A DNA stretch of 41,595 bases from assembly GCA_964636325.1 (NCBI GenBank), contig CAZWRV010000051.1, forward strand, positions 1-41,595, written 5' to 3'. This document shows, piece by piece, positions 23,572-32,262 of this stretch (positions are counted from its first letter, which is position 1; each line of letters starts with the position of its first letter). The notes beneath the pieces are model-generated. The model was not told the DNA's origin and searched no databases. It was given only the letters and a program-made list of their open reading frames with translations. The position numbers were made by a program, and so were the translations under genes. This DNA comes from CAZWRV01 sp964636325 (lineage in GTDB: Bacteria; Verrucomicrobiota; Lentisphaeria; Victivallales; GWF2-50-93).

Positions 23572-26157
23572 CTACTGGACCGTGACGGTGACGGTCGCGG
23601 TGTTTTCGAGGCCTTTCTCATCTTGCACGGCGTAGGCGAACTTGTCCTCTCCAGTGAAGCCTTCGTTCGGGGTGTAGACGATCTTGCCGTCAACGATTAC
23701 GGCCGTGCCGTTCGTGGGCTGGACTTGGATTTGCTTGAGTTGCAGAGGGACGCCCGCTGTCTGATCCGGGTCGAAGTCATTTGCGAGGACGTCTATGGGT
23801 GCTGTCGGCGTGCCTGCGGCGGTTGAAGCGACATCGTCGCCGCAGAGGGGGAGCTTATCGACGGTGATTGTGACGGTTGCGGTGGCGGTTCCTCCAAAGC
23901 CGTCGCTGATAATATATGTCAAGGAATCCTGTCCGGAATAGTCGGCAGCGACATATTCGATGTTGTTGCCGTTGTTGATGGCAGTGCCGTATTGTGGTTC
24001 CACGAGTATGTCCATGATTCGAAGGCTGGCTGTCTGGTCGGGGTCTGGGTCGAAATCGTTTTCCAGGGCATTGATGATCGAAGACAATGCTTCCCCGCTT
24101 TCGACCACGATGTTGTCGGCGACGGCGGACGGATCATTGTTACCGTAAGGCACGCCAACATAAACAGCCACATCTCCGATGGACTCGCCAATTCCGTCCG
24201 AGACGGAATACTCGAAGACGTCAACCCCGGTGAACCCTGAGTTCGGTTGATATATAATATCCTTTCCGTTCTCCGCCACTAAGGCATTTCCATTGGCCGG
24301 GGGCACGACAATCGATGCGACGGAGAGGGGGTCGCCGTCGGCGTCCTTGTCGTTGGCGAGGACATCTATGGACCTGGTTTCGTCCGTCTTTATCTCGGCC
24401 ATGTCGTCATAGGGCACGGGCGGAGCGTTGACTGTTACCGAGACGGTTCCGATTTGGTCTTTTGAGGCGTCTGGCTGCCTGTCAGGATTGTATCCGAACC
24501 CGTCGGTGACTACATATTCAAATCTGTCCTGCCCGTGAAAACCCGGATTCGGTGTGTATCCGACCTTGCCGTTCTCGATTGAGAGCGTGCCGTGGAATGG
24601 CTCGATTGGGGTGACGCTCTGGACATCGAGCATGTCTGATTCCGGATCGGTATCATTCAGGAGGACGTCGATGAGGACGAAGCTGTTTGAGGAGACGGCG
24701 GCCGAGTCGTCGGCGGCCACGGGGCTGTTGTTAAGGTTATGGATGCCGACGAAGACGAAGACTTCTCCTGTCGACACCTGCCCCTTGCCGTCGGAGATGT
24801 TGTATTGGAAGTAATCGGGGGCGTCCTGTTCGCTCGCATAACCTGTGAACGGCGCATAATATATGAGCTGGCGCTTCTTGCCGTCTACGGTCTTTTCAAC
24901 GATTGCAGCCTTGCCGTTCTCCGGAGCCGAGACCGAAACTATAGAAAGCGCGTCTCCGTCCAAGTCGGAATCGTTCTTGAGGACGTCTATCTCGATGGGT
25001 GTGTTGAGAGCTGCGCCGTCGTCCAGATCCCTGACGTCGGTGACCGCGAATGGGGCGTTATTGAAGTTCTTCACTCCTACAAAGACGGTGACGGTGCCTT
25101 CGTTGGTTCCGTCGCGCCCGAGTTCGTCCTTGATAGTGTAGCTGAAGCTGTCCTCGCCAATGAAACCAACGTTCGGCAGGTATGTGATATAATCCTTGTC
25201 CTCGCTCACCGTCGCGATCCCGTTCTTGGGATTCTGAGTTATCTCGTTTACATAGATGCTGCCGTCAATGTCGCTGATGTCGTTGGCGGTGCAGTAGCAA
25301 TCTATGCCGGTGAGGTATCCAGTGGTCTCGGAGTCGTTCACGGCGACAGGGAGATCCGGCGGAAGGAGTTCGGTCGTACCCTTGCGCTCCTTGACCGTAT
25401 GCGTATGCAGAATATAGGGAGTCTGGTCGTCCTTCGGCCCTTTCAAAACACGTGATACAGTTTTTTTGCCGATAAATCCCAGCCCCGAATTGAAGTAGAG
25501 CACGTCGCCGAAGCGGGCCTGGCAGGGTATCGTCCCCAGACATTTCGCATCCGCCTTTGCCGCTGTGTCGCCTTCGGGCTCTTCAAGCTCTTCAATCGCA
25601 ACTGCAAGCCCCGGGTCGCTTATTCCGTTGTAGTTGTCGCTAGGACTGACATTCACCTTGACGGCGAAGCTGAAGGCCTTCTTGTCCCATTTCAGGAAGA
25701 TCATGCCGTTTTTCTTATATTTGTCTATGTCGTTCTCCCCCACGGTCACGGAGTATGAATTTACGAAATAATAAGTGACTGATCCCCCCTTGCCCGACTC
25801 GATCTTGTACTTGCCCGATTTCATCTTGTCGTTCGCGTCATAAGTGGCGTCGCATGCGGACTTGATTTCGCCGATCGTGGAGCCGAAGGATGTCGCGTCC
25901 GAATAGAAGTCGCCGACATAGATGCTTATGGGCGTAGAATCGTCGAACTGGGTGAAGTTCCCGTAGACTTTCCCGACAAATGTCCAGCTCCATGACTCCA
26001 GCTCATAAATGTCAGTAGATCCCTCTGAGGTCACGGCCTTCAGCTTGTCCGCCAGCTTCTGGGTGAACTTCGCCGTATTCGCGGCTGACAGAGAGGAAGC
26101 CGCAAGCATCCCCGTAAACATTAGCGCAATCAAGAGATCGATCTTATGGTTTTTCAT
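23572..26157 (-). CDS. Exported protein with six tandem Ig/cadherin-like repeats
   Basis: 861 residues. A signal peptide (MKNHKIDLLIALMFTGMLAA, then SSLSA before the likely cut) leads to an N-terminal domain of ~245 residues that I do not recognise. It is rich in Tyr, Ser and Asp (ELESWSWTFVGKVYGNFTQF). From ~272 to the end there are six repeats of 90-105 residues. Each begins with a variant of NNAPVAVDD, continues through IDVLANDxDPDGD and ends in GEDxFxYxVSDGxGxxxTATVTV. This is the pattern of Big_9/VCBS-type cadherin-like domains, whose Asp/Asn clusters usually bind calcium. There is no C-terminal anchor or sorting signal. It is probably a secreted or surface protein for adhesion or polymer binding. 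Start ATG 26157 has AGGA seven bases upstream. It stands alone. Confidence 0.85.
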   Translation of the reverse strand: MKNHKIDLLIALMFTGMLAASSLSAANTAKFTQKLADKLKAVTSEGSTDIYELESWSWTFVGKVYGNFTQFDDSTPISIYVGDFYSDATSFGSTIGEIKSACDATYDANDKMKSGKYKIESGKGGSVTYYFVNSYSVTVGENDIDKYKKNGMIFLKWDKKAFSFAVKVNVSPSDNYNGISDPGLAVAIEELEEPEGDTAAKADAKCLGTIPCQARFGDVLYFNSGLGFIGKKTVSRVLKGPKDDQTPYILHTHTVKERKGTTELLPPDLPVAVNDSETTGYLTGIDCYCTANDISDIDGSIYVNEITQNPKNGIATVSEDKDYITYLPNVGFIGEDSFSYTIKDELGRDGTNEGTVTVFVGVKNFNNAPFAVTDVRDLDDGAALNTPIEIDVLKNDSDLDGDALSIVSVSAPENGKAAIVEKTVDGKKRQLIYYAPFTGYASEQDAPDYFQYNISDGKGQVSTGEVFVFVGIHNLNNSPVAADDSAAVSSNSFVLIDVLLNDTDPESDMLDVQSVTPIEPFHGTLSIENGKVGYTPNPGFHGQDRFEYVVTDGFGYNPDRQPDASKDQIGTVSVTVNAPPVPYDDMAEIKTDETRSIDVLANDKDADGDPLSVASIVVPPANGNALVAENGKDIIYQPNSGFTGVDVFEYSVSDGIGESIGDVAVYVGVPYGNNDPSAVADNIVVESGEALSSIINALENDFDPDPDQTASLRIMDILVEPQYGTAINNGNNIEYVAADYSGQDSLTYIISDGFGGTATATVTITVDKLPLCGDDVASTAAGTPTAPIDVLANDFDPDQTAGVPLQLKQIQVQPTNGTAVIVDGKIVYTPNEGFTGEDKFAYAVQDEKGLENTATVTVTVQ

Positions 26158-26310
26158 ACATGATCCTTTTTTTATTAGTAAAAGTTTAACTCAGTATTCC
26201 TTTATTGCAAAGCCTCTAACATTAATAACGATTGTCAAGGTGTTTCCTTATAGTCAGAAGTCAAGTATCCGTGTTCTTTCGCCTTGAAACAAAAGTGATT
26301 CAAGTAGATT

Positions 26311-27615
26311 TCAGTTGATTGAACCCGGACAGTCGGGGATGGTGCTGTAGATGAAGGCGCCCCTGACTATGGTCGCGGCGATTCTTCCTCGGACCTTTCT
26401 ACCGTTGAACGGGGTGTTGCGCGACTTGGAAAAGAAGCTGGAAGCATCTATGACGTGTTCCTCGTCCGGGTTGAAGACTGTGATGTCGGCCTCGGCGCCC
26501 TCCTGCAATGATCCTGCCTCGATGTTGAGGACGGACGCTGGGCCTGTGGTGAACTTGGAGACCAACTCGAAAAGAGAGAGGTGCTTTTTGTGGTAGAGTT
26601 CAGTAAGGCAGAGCGGGACCGCGGTTTCAAGCCCGATGATGCCGAAAGGGGCGTAGTCGAACTCGACAAGCTTCTCGGTTTCCGTGTGGGGGGCGTGGTC
26701 GGTCGCGATGACGGAGATTGTGCCGTCCTTCAGCCCCCTTATGAGAGCCTTGCGGTGTTCCTCGGAGCGGAGAGGCGGATTCATCTTGAGGTTGGTGTCG
26801 AAATGCCGTATCTCCTGATCGGTCAAAGTGATGTGGTGTGGGGTCACTTCGGCGGTGACGGGTATTTTCCTGCGCTGGGCGTCCCTGATCATCCTGACGC
26901 TGCCCATGGAGCTGACATGCTGGATGTGTATCTTCCATCCGGCTATCTCGGCGATTATGATGTCCCTTGCTACCATGAGCTCCTCGGCGGCGGCCGGTAT
27001 GCCCCTGAATCCGAGGACGACCGACCAGTAGCCCTCGTGCATCACGCCGCCCGCGGAGAGGGACTCGTCCTCGCAGTGGTCGAGTATAGGCATCCCGAAA
27101 GTCTTTGAATATTCGAGGACGTGCCTCATGATTTCGTTGTTGGCGACGCACTTGCCGTCGTCGGAGAGGGCGACGGCGCCGGCCTTCTTCAGGCTTCCGA
27201 TGCCGGCCATCTCCTTGCCCTCCTGGTTCTTGGTGATGGCCGCGCAGGGCAGTACCTTTACAACGCCCTCCTTGGCGGCGTGTATGCGGACGTATTCGAT
27301 GGTGCTGGCGTTGTCGGCGACGGGGCTTGTGTTGGGCATGGCCACAATGGAGGTGAAGCCGCCGGCGGCCGCAGCCATGGTGCCGCTCCTTATGTTCTCC
27401 TTGTCGGTTCTCCCCGGCTGGCGCAGATGGACGTGCATGTCGATGAATCCGGGCGCGACGACGAGCCCCTTGACGTCGACGATCTCCGGATCATCGATGC
27501 CCTTCGGATCGGCCAGCCTGCCGTCCGAAACTCCGACGTCCATGATCCTGTCGATGCCCCTGGAAGGGTCGACGACCCTGCCGCCCTTCAAGACAAAATC
27601 CTTTTTCCTGCTCAT
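26311..27615 (-). CDS. pyrC: Dihydroorotase PyrC (class I)
   Basis: 434 residues, close to Bacillus-type PyrC. It catalyses ring closure of carbamoyl-aspartate to dihydroorotate, the third step of pyrimidine synthesis. Zinc-ligand motifs are present: DMHVHLRQPGR (about 59-69), ALSDDGK, LDHCEDES, the HIQHVSS segment and ATDHAPHTETEK. The C-terminal amidohydrolase strand (ADITVFNPDEEHVID and FNGRKVRGRI) is intact. Start ATG 27615 overlaps the pyrB stop as ATGA. It is the last gene of the pyrR-pyrB-pyrC operon. Confidence 0.95.
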   Translation of the reverse strand: MSRKKDFVLKGGRVVDPSRGIDRIMDVGVSDGRLADPKGIDDPEIVDVKGLVVAPGFIDMHVHLRQPGRTDKENIRSGTMAAAAGGFTSIVAMPNTSPVADNASTIEYVRIHAAKEGVVKVLPCAAITKNQEGKEMAGIGSLKKAGAVALSDDGKCVANNEIMRHVLEYSKTFGMPILDHCEDESLSAGGVMHEGYWSVVLGFRGIPAAAEELMVARDIIIAEIAGWKIHIQHVSSMGSVRMIRDAQRRKIPVTAEVTPHHITLTDQEIRHFDTNLKMNPPLRSEEHRKALIRGLKDGTISVIATDHAPHTETEKLVEFDYAPFGIIGLETAVPLCLTELYHKKHLSLFELVSKFTTGPASVLNIEAGSLQEGAEADITVFNPDEEHVIDASSFFSKSRNTPFNGRKVRGRIAATIVRGAFIYSTIPDCPGSIN

Positions 27616-28541
27616 TTTTCAAGACACCCGGCTACGAGATACAAGACTGCCATCCTAACCGCCAGGCCGTTCGTAACCTGTTCCAGGATAACGGACTGCG
27701 GACCGTCTGCTATGCAAGTTTCGAGCTCCACGCCCCTGTTGATCGGCCCCGGATGCATCACCAGGGCGTCGGGCTTCAGGTATTTCATCGTCTCCCTGTT
27801 GAGGCCGAAGATGTTGGAATATTCGCCGATGCTCGGGAAATACGCGGCCTTCTGGCGCTCGTGCTGGATCCTGAGGAGGTTCACGACGTCGGCGCCGTCT
27901 ATGGCGTCCTGGAGCCTGTCGAAGACCTTTATGCCAAGCTTCTCGAACTCCCGCGGGACTAGCGTGGCCGGTCCTCCGAGGCGGACCTTGGCGCCGAGCT
28001 TGAGGAGCCCCCAGATGTTGCTGCGGGCGACGCGGCTGTGCAGTATGTCGCCTACGATCGAGACGGTGAGGCCCTCGATCCTGCCCTTCTTCTCGAGGAT
28101 CGTGAAAATGTCGAGGAGGGCCTGGGTAGGGTGCTCGTGGGCGCCGTCGCCCGCGTTGATGATCCCGCACTTGAGCCTCTTCGCGAGGAAGTAGTGCGAA
28201 CCGGCCGCGGAATGGCGCATTACGATGAGGTCCACCTGGAGCGATTCTATGTTCTTGGCGGTGTCTAGGAGAGTCTCCCCCTTGGTGAGGCTGCTAGTGG
28301 ACGCGCTTATGTTGATGATGTCGGCGCTGAGCCTCTGTTCTGCGAGCTCGAAGGACGTCCTGGTCCTGGTGCTCGGCTCGACGAAGAAGTTGACGACGGT
28401 CTTGCCCCGGAGCGCCGGAACCTTCTTGACGCGCCTTTCGGAGACCTTCTTGAACTCGGCCGCGGTGTCCAGTATCATTCTGATCTCGTCCGCTGAGAGA
28501 TCGTAGATGGCAAGGAGGTCCTTCCTCTTCCACTGTGTCAT
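27612..28541 (-). CDS. pyrB: Aspartate carbamoyltransferase catalytic subunit PyrB
   Basis: 309 residues from ATG 28541; an upstream extension to 28616 lies inside pyrR and is not used. It catalyses carbamoyl phosphate plus aspartate to carbamoyl-aspartate. The carbamoyl-phosphate motif is STRTRTSFE (about 54-62), followed by MRHSAAGS, HPTQALLDI, and in the aspartate domain HPGPINRGVE. No regulatory subunit (PyrI) gene is adjacent, as in Gram-positive type operons with PyrR. Both ends overlap neighbours by 4 bases (ATGA), so pyrR, pyrB and pyrC should be translated as a coupled unit. Confidence 0.95.
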   Translation of the reverse strand: MTQWKRKDLLAIYDLSADEIRMILDTAAEFKKVSERRVKKVPALRGKTVVNFFVEPSTRTRTSFELAEQRLSADIINISASTSSLTKGETLLDTAKNIESLQVDLIVMRHSAAGSHYFLAKRLKCGIINAGDGAHEHPTQALLDIFTILEKKGRIEGLTVSIVGDILHSRVARSNIWGLLKLGAKVRLGGPATLVPREFEKLGIKVFDRLQDAIDGADVVNLLRIQHERQKAAYFPSIGEYSNIFGLNRETMKYLKPDALVMHPGPINRGVELETCIADGPQSVILEQVTNGLAVRMAVLYLVAGCLEK

Positions 28542-29113
28542 TTGGCAAGCTCCCTTCCTGATGATTTCCCGAGCGGCGAAAGATATGTGGCGTCCTCGCC
28601 GTCCGTCTCTACCCACTTGACTTCTATCTTCTTCGACGCCGGCACCTTCCAGAGGCTGCCTGTGAAGTCTGCCTGAATGGGGAATTCGCGCATGCCGCGG
28701 TCGATGAGGACCGCGAGCCTTATCATGTCGGGCCTGCCGAAGTGCGTAATAGCGTCCAGCGCCGCCCTGATCGTCCTTCCTGTATGCAGGACGTCGTCGG
28801 TAAGTACGATGATCCTGCCGTCGAGTTCGAACGGTATGTCCGTTTCGTAGATGCGCGGAAGCGTCTTCCTGAAGCCGATGTCGTCGCGGTACATGGAGAT
28901 GTCGAGAGTGCCGACGGGGACTTCCAGACCAGATTTCAACCTCAACTCGGCCGCTATCCTGGCGGACAGTGGCACCCCCTTGAGCTGGATGCCTAGGAAG
29001 GCCAGCGACTTCAGCCTGGCCTTGCCGACCGAGGAGAAAATACCCGAGGCCAGCCTGCAGATCTGCGCGGCCATCTCATCCTTGCCAAGTATCTTCTCGG
29101 GCGCCTGGGCCAT
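28538..29113 (-). CDS. pyrR: PyrR bifunctional regulator / uracil phosphoribosyltransferase
   Basis: 191 residues from ATG 29113; a TTG at 29155 would add 14 residues and is less likely because GGAA lies eight bases before the ATG. It has a type I phosphoribosyltransferase fold with PRPP loop VLTDDVLHTGRTIRAALD (about 101-118), upstream FLGIQLKGVPLSARIA and the hood region YRDDIGF. In Bacillus PyrR binds UMP and pyr mRNA to promote attenuation and has weak uracil phosphoribosyltransferase activity. First gene of pyrR-pyrB-pyrC. The C-terminal third (VPASKKIEVKWVETDGEDATYL) is slightly longer than usual. I do not see a classical PyrR-binding loop or terminator in the leader. Confidence 0.92.
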   Translation of the reverse strand: MAQAPEKILGKDEMAAQICRLASGIFSSVGKARLKSLAFLGIQLKGVPLSARIAAELRLKSGLEVPVGTLDISMYRDDIGFRKTLPRIYETDIPFELDGRIIVLTDDVLHTGRTIRAALDAITHFGRPDMIRLAVLIDRGMREFPIQADFTGSLWKVPASKKIEVKWVETDGEDATYLSPLGKSSGRELAK

Positions 29114-29160
29114 AAAACAGATTCCGACAAATGAGCCAATCGCAAAAGCCGGCAATTAGC

Positions 29161-29234
29161 GGTGTTCAGGTGTCAGCAGAATTAGGGAAAGCTGTTTTTT
29201 CAACTGTTTATGCTGGAACCTGACACCCGACACC
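29161..29234. repeat. Stem-loop in the pyrR leader
   Basis: GGTGTTCAGGTGTCAGCA pairs with TGCTGGAACCTGACACCCGACACC across a ~30-base loop. The minus-strand RNA would carry this about 50 bases before pyrR. There is no U-tract after the stem, so it is not an intrinsic terminator. CGACACCCGACACC-like sequence recurs at about 32680-32695, so it may instead be a repeat. The 438-base gap 29114-29551 also holds a TTGCAAAA/TTTTTGCAA hairpin (29239-29259) and the nested element below, and no gene. Confidence 0.5.
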
Positions 29235-29397
29235 TAGGTTGCAAAACTTGTTTTTGCAATCATCTCAAATTCCGCTTAAAATATCCCTGCCCGCCCGCAA
29301 ATGCCAGATCTGCAAGCACCAAATTCCAAAGAAAAATCAGGTCATGTCGGCTAAAATATCGCAATGATACTACGGTGTAACCGTGGAGAACAACGCT

Positions 29398-29518
29398 TGT
29401 CGGAGGCGTGGTAAAACATGGCTGTAAATATTCAGTGAACTACGCCCTTTCACTGAATATTTACCTTGGCCCATCCCTCTGGAAGCCGACAAAGACAGCG
29501 ACAAAGTTATCGACAAAG
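29398..29518. repeat. Nested element: CTTGTCGG...CCGACAAAG repeat containing a 16-bp perfect hairpin
   Basis: The outer part (GCTTGTCGGAGGCGTGG to CCCTCTGGAAGCCGACAAAG) matches 15471-15523, but here a hairpin is inserted in the middle. The hairpin has perfect 16-base arms, GTAAATATTCAGTGAA (29424-29439) and its complement (29449-29464), around the 9-base loop CTACGCCCT. The 3' end carries three GACAAAG units at 29488, 29500 and 29512, 12 bases apart. Confidence 0.65.
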
Positions 29519-29551
29519 ATGTTGGAGTTTAAGGGATATTGAGGTTCAGCT

Positions 29552-30436
29552 TTACGGCTGTTGCGCCTGGGCCGGACTCTGCTCCGTCCTGCGCCTGAGC
29601 AGCTCGTCGTAGACAGAATATGGGATATTCATGCTTCCATAGCCCGTGCCGATGTGTATGCCGGGCTGGTTAGCACCGTGGAAGTCGCTGCCGCCGGAAA
29701 CCATGATCCCGTATTTCCTTGCGGTGTCGAGCAGGAGCTTCTGCTGTATATCGGAAAAGGTGGAGTAATACGCCTCGATGCCGTCGAGACCACAGAGCAT
29801 GAAGTCGTCCAGTACGGACTCGACATACGACTCGCTGCTCTCGGACCTGTGCAGCGGATGGGCCCAGAATGCGAGTCCTCCGGCCTCGTGGATTGCGCAG
29901 ATGGCCTCCTCCGGAGTGGGCAGGCCCCTGGCGACATAACAGGGAGCTCCGCGCTTCAGGCATTTGTCGAAGACCTCCTGCGGCTCCTTGAAATACCCCT
30001 TCTCGATCAGGATCTTGGCGAAATGCGGGCGTCCAACGCTTTCCCCGGCGGCGACCGCCTCGACCTCTTCCAGCGTGATTTTGAACCCTCTGTCGTTCAG
30101 CTTCCTTATTATCTGCACGTTCCTGGTGTCCCTGTTCGTGCGGATTTCGCGGAGAAGGTCGCTAAGCTTTTTATTGCTGTGATCGATGAAAAGTCCGGTT
30201 ATGTGGATCGAGCTGTAGCGATATGTCACCGACACCTCGACGCCGGGGACCGCCGCAAGTTCCGGATGAGCCTTCGCCGAGCACATGAACTCGTCAAGGC
30301 CGCTCACGGTGTCATGGTCCGTCAGCGCTATGGCGCCGAGCCCCTTGCCGACGGCCAGTTCCACTATTTCAGCCGGGGTGTTGGCTCCGTCAGAAGCGGC
30401 GCTGTGTATGTGAAGATCTATCGGGCCAGGGGACAT
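29552..30436 (-). CDS. PHP-domain phosphoesterase (YciV/TrpH-like)
   Basis: 294 residues. Metal-binding PHP motifs are in order: DLHIHSAASDG (about 7-17), ALTDHDTVSG (about 37-46), PGVEVSV, RPHFAKIL, FWAHPLHRSE and GGSDFHGANQPG. This matches the RNase AM/YciV group, which removes nucleotides or phosphates from short RNA or nucleotide substrates; the exact substrate is unproven here. Start ATG 30436 is immediately preceded (minus strand) by AT-rich CCAATAAC-type repeats and has no Shine-Dalgarno sequence. It lies downstream of hypA on the same strand with a 61-base gap filled by the repeat, so it may be read through from the hyp genes. Confidence 0.88.
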   Translation of the reverse strand: MSPGPIDLHIHSAASDGANTPAEIVELAVGKGLGAIALTDHDTVSGLDEFMCSAKAHPELAAVPGVEVSVTYRYSSIHITGLFIDHSNKKLSDLLREIRTNRDTRNVQIIRKLNDRGFKITLEEVEAVAAGESVGRPHFAKILIEKGYFKEPQEVFDKCLKRGAPCYVARGLPTPEEAICAIHEAGGLAFWAHPLHRSESSESYVESVLDDFMLCGLDGIEAYYSTFSDIQQKLLLDTARKYGIMVSGGSDFHGANQPGIHIGTGYGSMNIPYSVYDELLRRRTEQSPAQAQQP

Positions 30437-30470
30437 TATTTGGTTATTAATTTGTTATTGGTTATTGGGT
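30437..30470 (-). repeat. CCAATAAC-type repeat upstream of the PHP gene
   Basis: On the minus strand: several copies of CCAATAAC, AATAAC and AAATAA running directly into the ATG of the PHP gene. Related tracts precede sbcD and the sialate esterase gene. Confidence 0.5.
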
Positions 30471-30497
30471 AGTGGGCATTTGTTATTTGTTCGCCGA

Positions 30498-30842
30498 CTA
30501 TTTTATTAGCTTAACTTCCTTTATCAAGAACTCGCGTCCGGAAACAAGGCTGACATTTTCGGAGCCGCATTTTCCGCAAAGCATGAACGGCTCTTCCGAT
30601 TCCGTTTTCGCGCCGCAACCGGCGCAGAGTATCCTGAAGGGGATCGTCTGGATGCGCAGCTTTGCCTTCTCGAAAGACGTGCCCTTGACCATGGTTTCGT
30701 ATGCGAGCCTGAAGCATTCCGGATCCACGCCGGAGAGCCTGCCTATCGCGACCTTGATGGAAAGCACTCTGGGCCGCCCCTCCTTTTCCAGGAAGGAGTC
30801 CAGTTCCCTCATCATGCTTTCGACCAGCGACAGCTCGTGCAT
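30498..30842 (-). CDS. hypA: Hydrogenase nickel-incorporation protein HypA
   Basis: 114 residues, the normal length. The N-terminal MHEL supplies the nickel-binding His2, and two CxxC pairs (CAGCG near 71-75 and CGKCG near 88-92) form the structural zinc site. HypA works with HypB to load nickel into the large subunit of [NiFe] hydrogenases; no hypB is present in the window. Its ATG overlaps the hypE stop by one base (TGATG), so the two are coupled. Confidence 0.95.
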   Translation of the reverse strand: MHELSLVESMMRELDSFLEKEGRPRVLSIKVAIGRLSGVDPECFRLAYETMVKGTSFEKAKLRIQTIPFRILCAGCGAKTESEEPFMLCGKCGSENVSLVSGREFLIKEVKLIK

Positions 30843-31849
30843 CAGCAGATCCTCGGAAGCATCTCGCCCGAAGGCATGGCGACCAAGCGCCTCCCTCCGG
30901 ACATCGTGTTGATGACCACTTTCCCTTTCCCGCCTGCCACGGCACCACAGACCGCTGCCCCCCTGCCCTCCGGGAGAGCTTTCCAGACGCTGGCGATACC
31001 TTCGGCCGCAGAAGCTTCGCAGACCAGGACGACCCTTCCTTCCGACGGGGAGTTGAGCAGGTCAAGGCCGAGTATTTCTGCGGCCGCCTTCGCCGGACCT
31101 GAGAACGGTATCCGGCGTTCGTCAAGTTCAATCCCGAAATACATTCCTGTCGTTATCTCGTTGAGGACCGCGGCGATCCCGCCGCGCGTCGGATCCCGCA
31201 TGAACTTGACGGCCCCGCCGAAGCTCCGCAGCGCCTTGACGAGGCGGTCCACCGGTGCGCTATCGCTCACCGGGCCGTTCTCGAACTTCAGATTCTCTCG
31301 TGATGTGAGAACGGCGATGCCGTGGTCGCCGACGCTTCCGCTCACGACTACGGCGTCGCCCGGACTGATCCTGCTCCTCGACAGGTCGAACTCGCCATAT
31401 TTTACGCCGATGCCGGCGGTGTTGATGTAGATTCCGTCGCACTGCCCTTTGTGCACGACCTTCGTGTCGCCGGTCACAATTTTCACGGCGCATCTCTCCG
31501 CAGCCTTCTTCACCGAGTCAAGAATCTTCCTGAAGACGGCGAATGGGAGCCCCTCCTCAAGTATGAGCCCTAGCGAAAGCCAGCGCGGCTCGCCGCCCGC
31601 GACCGAGATGTCGTTCACCGTTCCGTAGACCGCCAGCTCTCCGATATCGCCGCCCGGGAATTCGATCGGCGAAACCACGAAGCTGTCCGTGCTGAAAACG
31701 ACCTCCCCGGCACCGCCGGGAAGCGTCGCGGCATCAGGCAGCCCCTCGAGCGGCCCGCTTCCGAAGCGCGGAAGTATCTCATCCTGCACAAGCTTCTGCG
31801 AAAGCCCGCCACCGCCCCCGTGCGCAAGCTGGATGAGTTCCTTTGTCAT
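30842..31849 (-). CDS. hypE: Hydrogenase maturation protein HypE
   Basis: 335 residues. HypE dehydrates a carbamoyl group on its C-terminal cysteine to thiocyanate, the source of the cyanide ligands of the NiFe site. The C-terminus is the required PRIC. Also visible are HGGGGGLSQKL (ATP loop), FSTDSFVVSP, TGDTKVV, GDAVVVSGSVGDHGIAVL and MRDPTRGGIAAVLNE, all family hallmarks. I prefer ATG 31849 over GTG 31855 because GAGGGGG is correctly spaced for it. The vapC stop codon is two bases upstream of this ATG, so hypE is read from the same transcript as the toxin-antitoxin pair. Confidence 0.95.
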   Translation of the reverse strand: MTKELIQLAHGGGGGLSQKLVQDEILPRFGSGPLEGLPDAATLPGGAGEVVFSTDSFVVSPIEFPGGDIGELAVYGTVNDISVAGGEPRWLSLGLILEEGLPFAVFRKILDSVKKAAERCAVKIVTGDTKVVHKGQCDGIYINTAGIGVKYGEFDLSRSRISPGDAVVVSGSVGDHGIAVLTSRENLKFENGPVSDSAPVDRLVKALRSFGGAVKFMRDPTRGGIAAVLNEITTGMYFGIELDERRIPFSGPAKAAAEILGLDLLNSPSEGRVVLVCEASAAEGIASVWKALPEGRGAAVCGAVAGGKGKVVINTMSGGRRLVAMPSGEMLPRIC

Positions 31850-31851
31850 TT

Positions 31852-32262
31852 TCACCCCCTCGTCCTTTTGCCGGCAAGTGAAACCTTCCGGGATGCCACC
31901 TTCGATGAAGCCTTCTTGACAAGCGACTTGTCGAATGTAACAAATTCTCCGGTGCTCTTTGATGAAGCTAAATGCATGGAATCTGCGAAATCAAGACCCT
32001 CCTCAGAAAAGGAAATCGCGTCGGCAAGAACATGGAAATCATCCGTGAAAATATTCCTCAGCCCCAGGACGGTTTTGAATGCCTGTAAAATATCGTCAGA
32101 CTTAAATTTGTAGACATACCTCAGCACCCATTCCGCCTCGAGAAAAACAGTCCTCGGAATAAACACGTCGTCATCACGGATGATGCCTGCAGATATCTCC
32201 GCCTGAACAGGATCATCTTTGGCGACAAATCTGACCAGGACGTTTGTATCAATTGCAATCAT
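31852..32262 (-). CDS. vapC: PIN-domain toxin (VapC family)
   Basis: 136 residues. A PIN-domain ribonuclease of type II toxin-antitoxin systems. The acidic active-site residues are visible in AIDTNVLVRF (Asp5), FLEAEWVLR, LDFADSMHLASS and FVTFDKSL. These toxins cut tRNA or rRNA when their antitoxin is lost. The first 14 bases overlap the antitoxin gene, normal for vapBC. Unusually, its stop codon is two bases from hypE, placing the module inside the hyp gene cluster with no space for a separate hypE promoter. Confidence 0.9.
   Translation of the reverse strand: MIAIDTNVLVRFVAKDDPVQAEISAGIIRDDDVFIPRTVFLEAEWVLRYVYKFKSDDILQAFKTVLGLRNIFTDDFHVLADAISFSEEGLDFADSMHLASSKSTGEFVTFDKSLVKKASSKVASRKVSLAGKRTRG

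Noticed and set aside
29161..29234. Intrinsic terminator or classical PyrR attenuator
   Set aside because: There is no U-run after the stem and no recognisable PyrR-binding loop; part of the sequence recurs near 32680, so a repeat origin is as likely.
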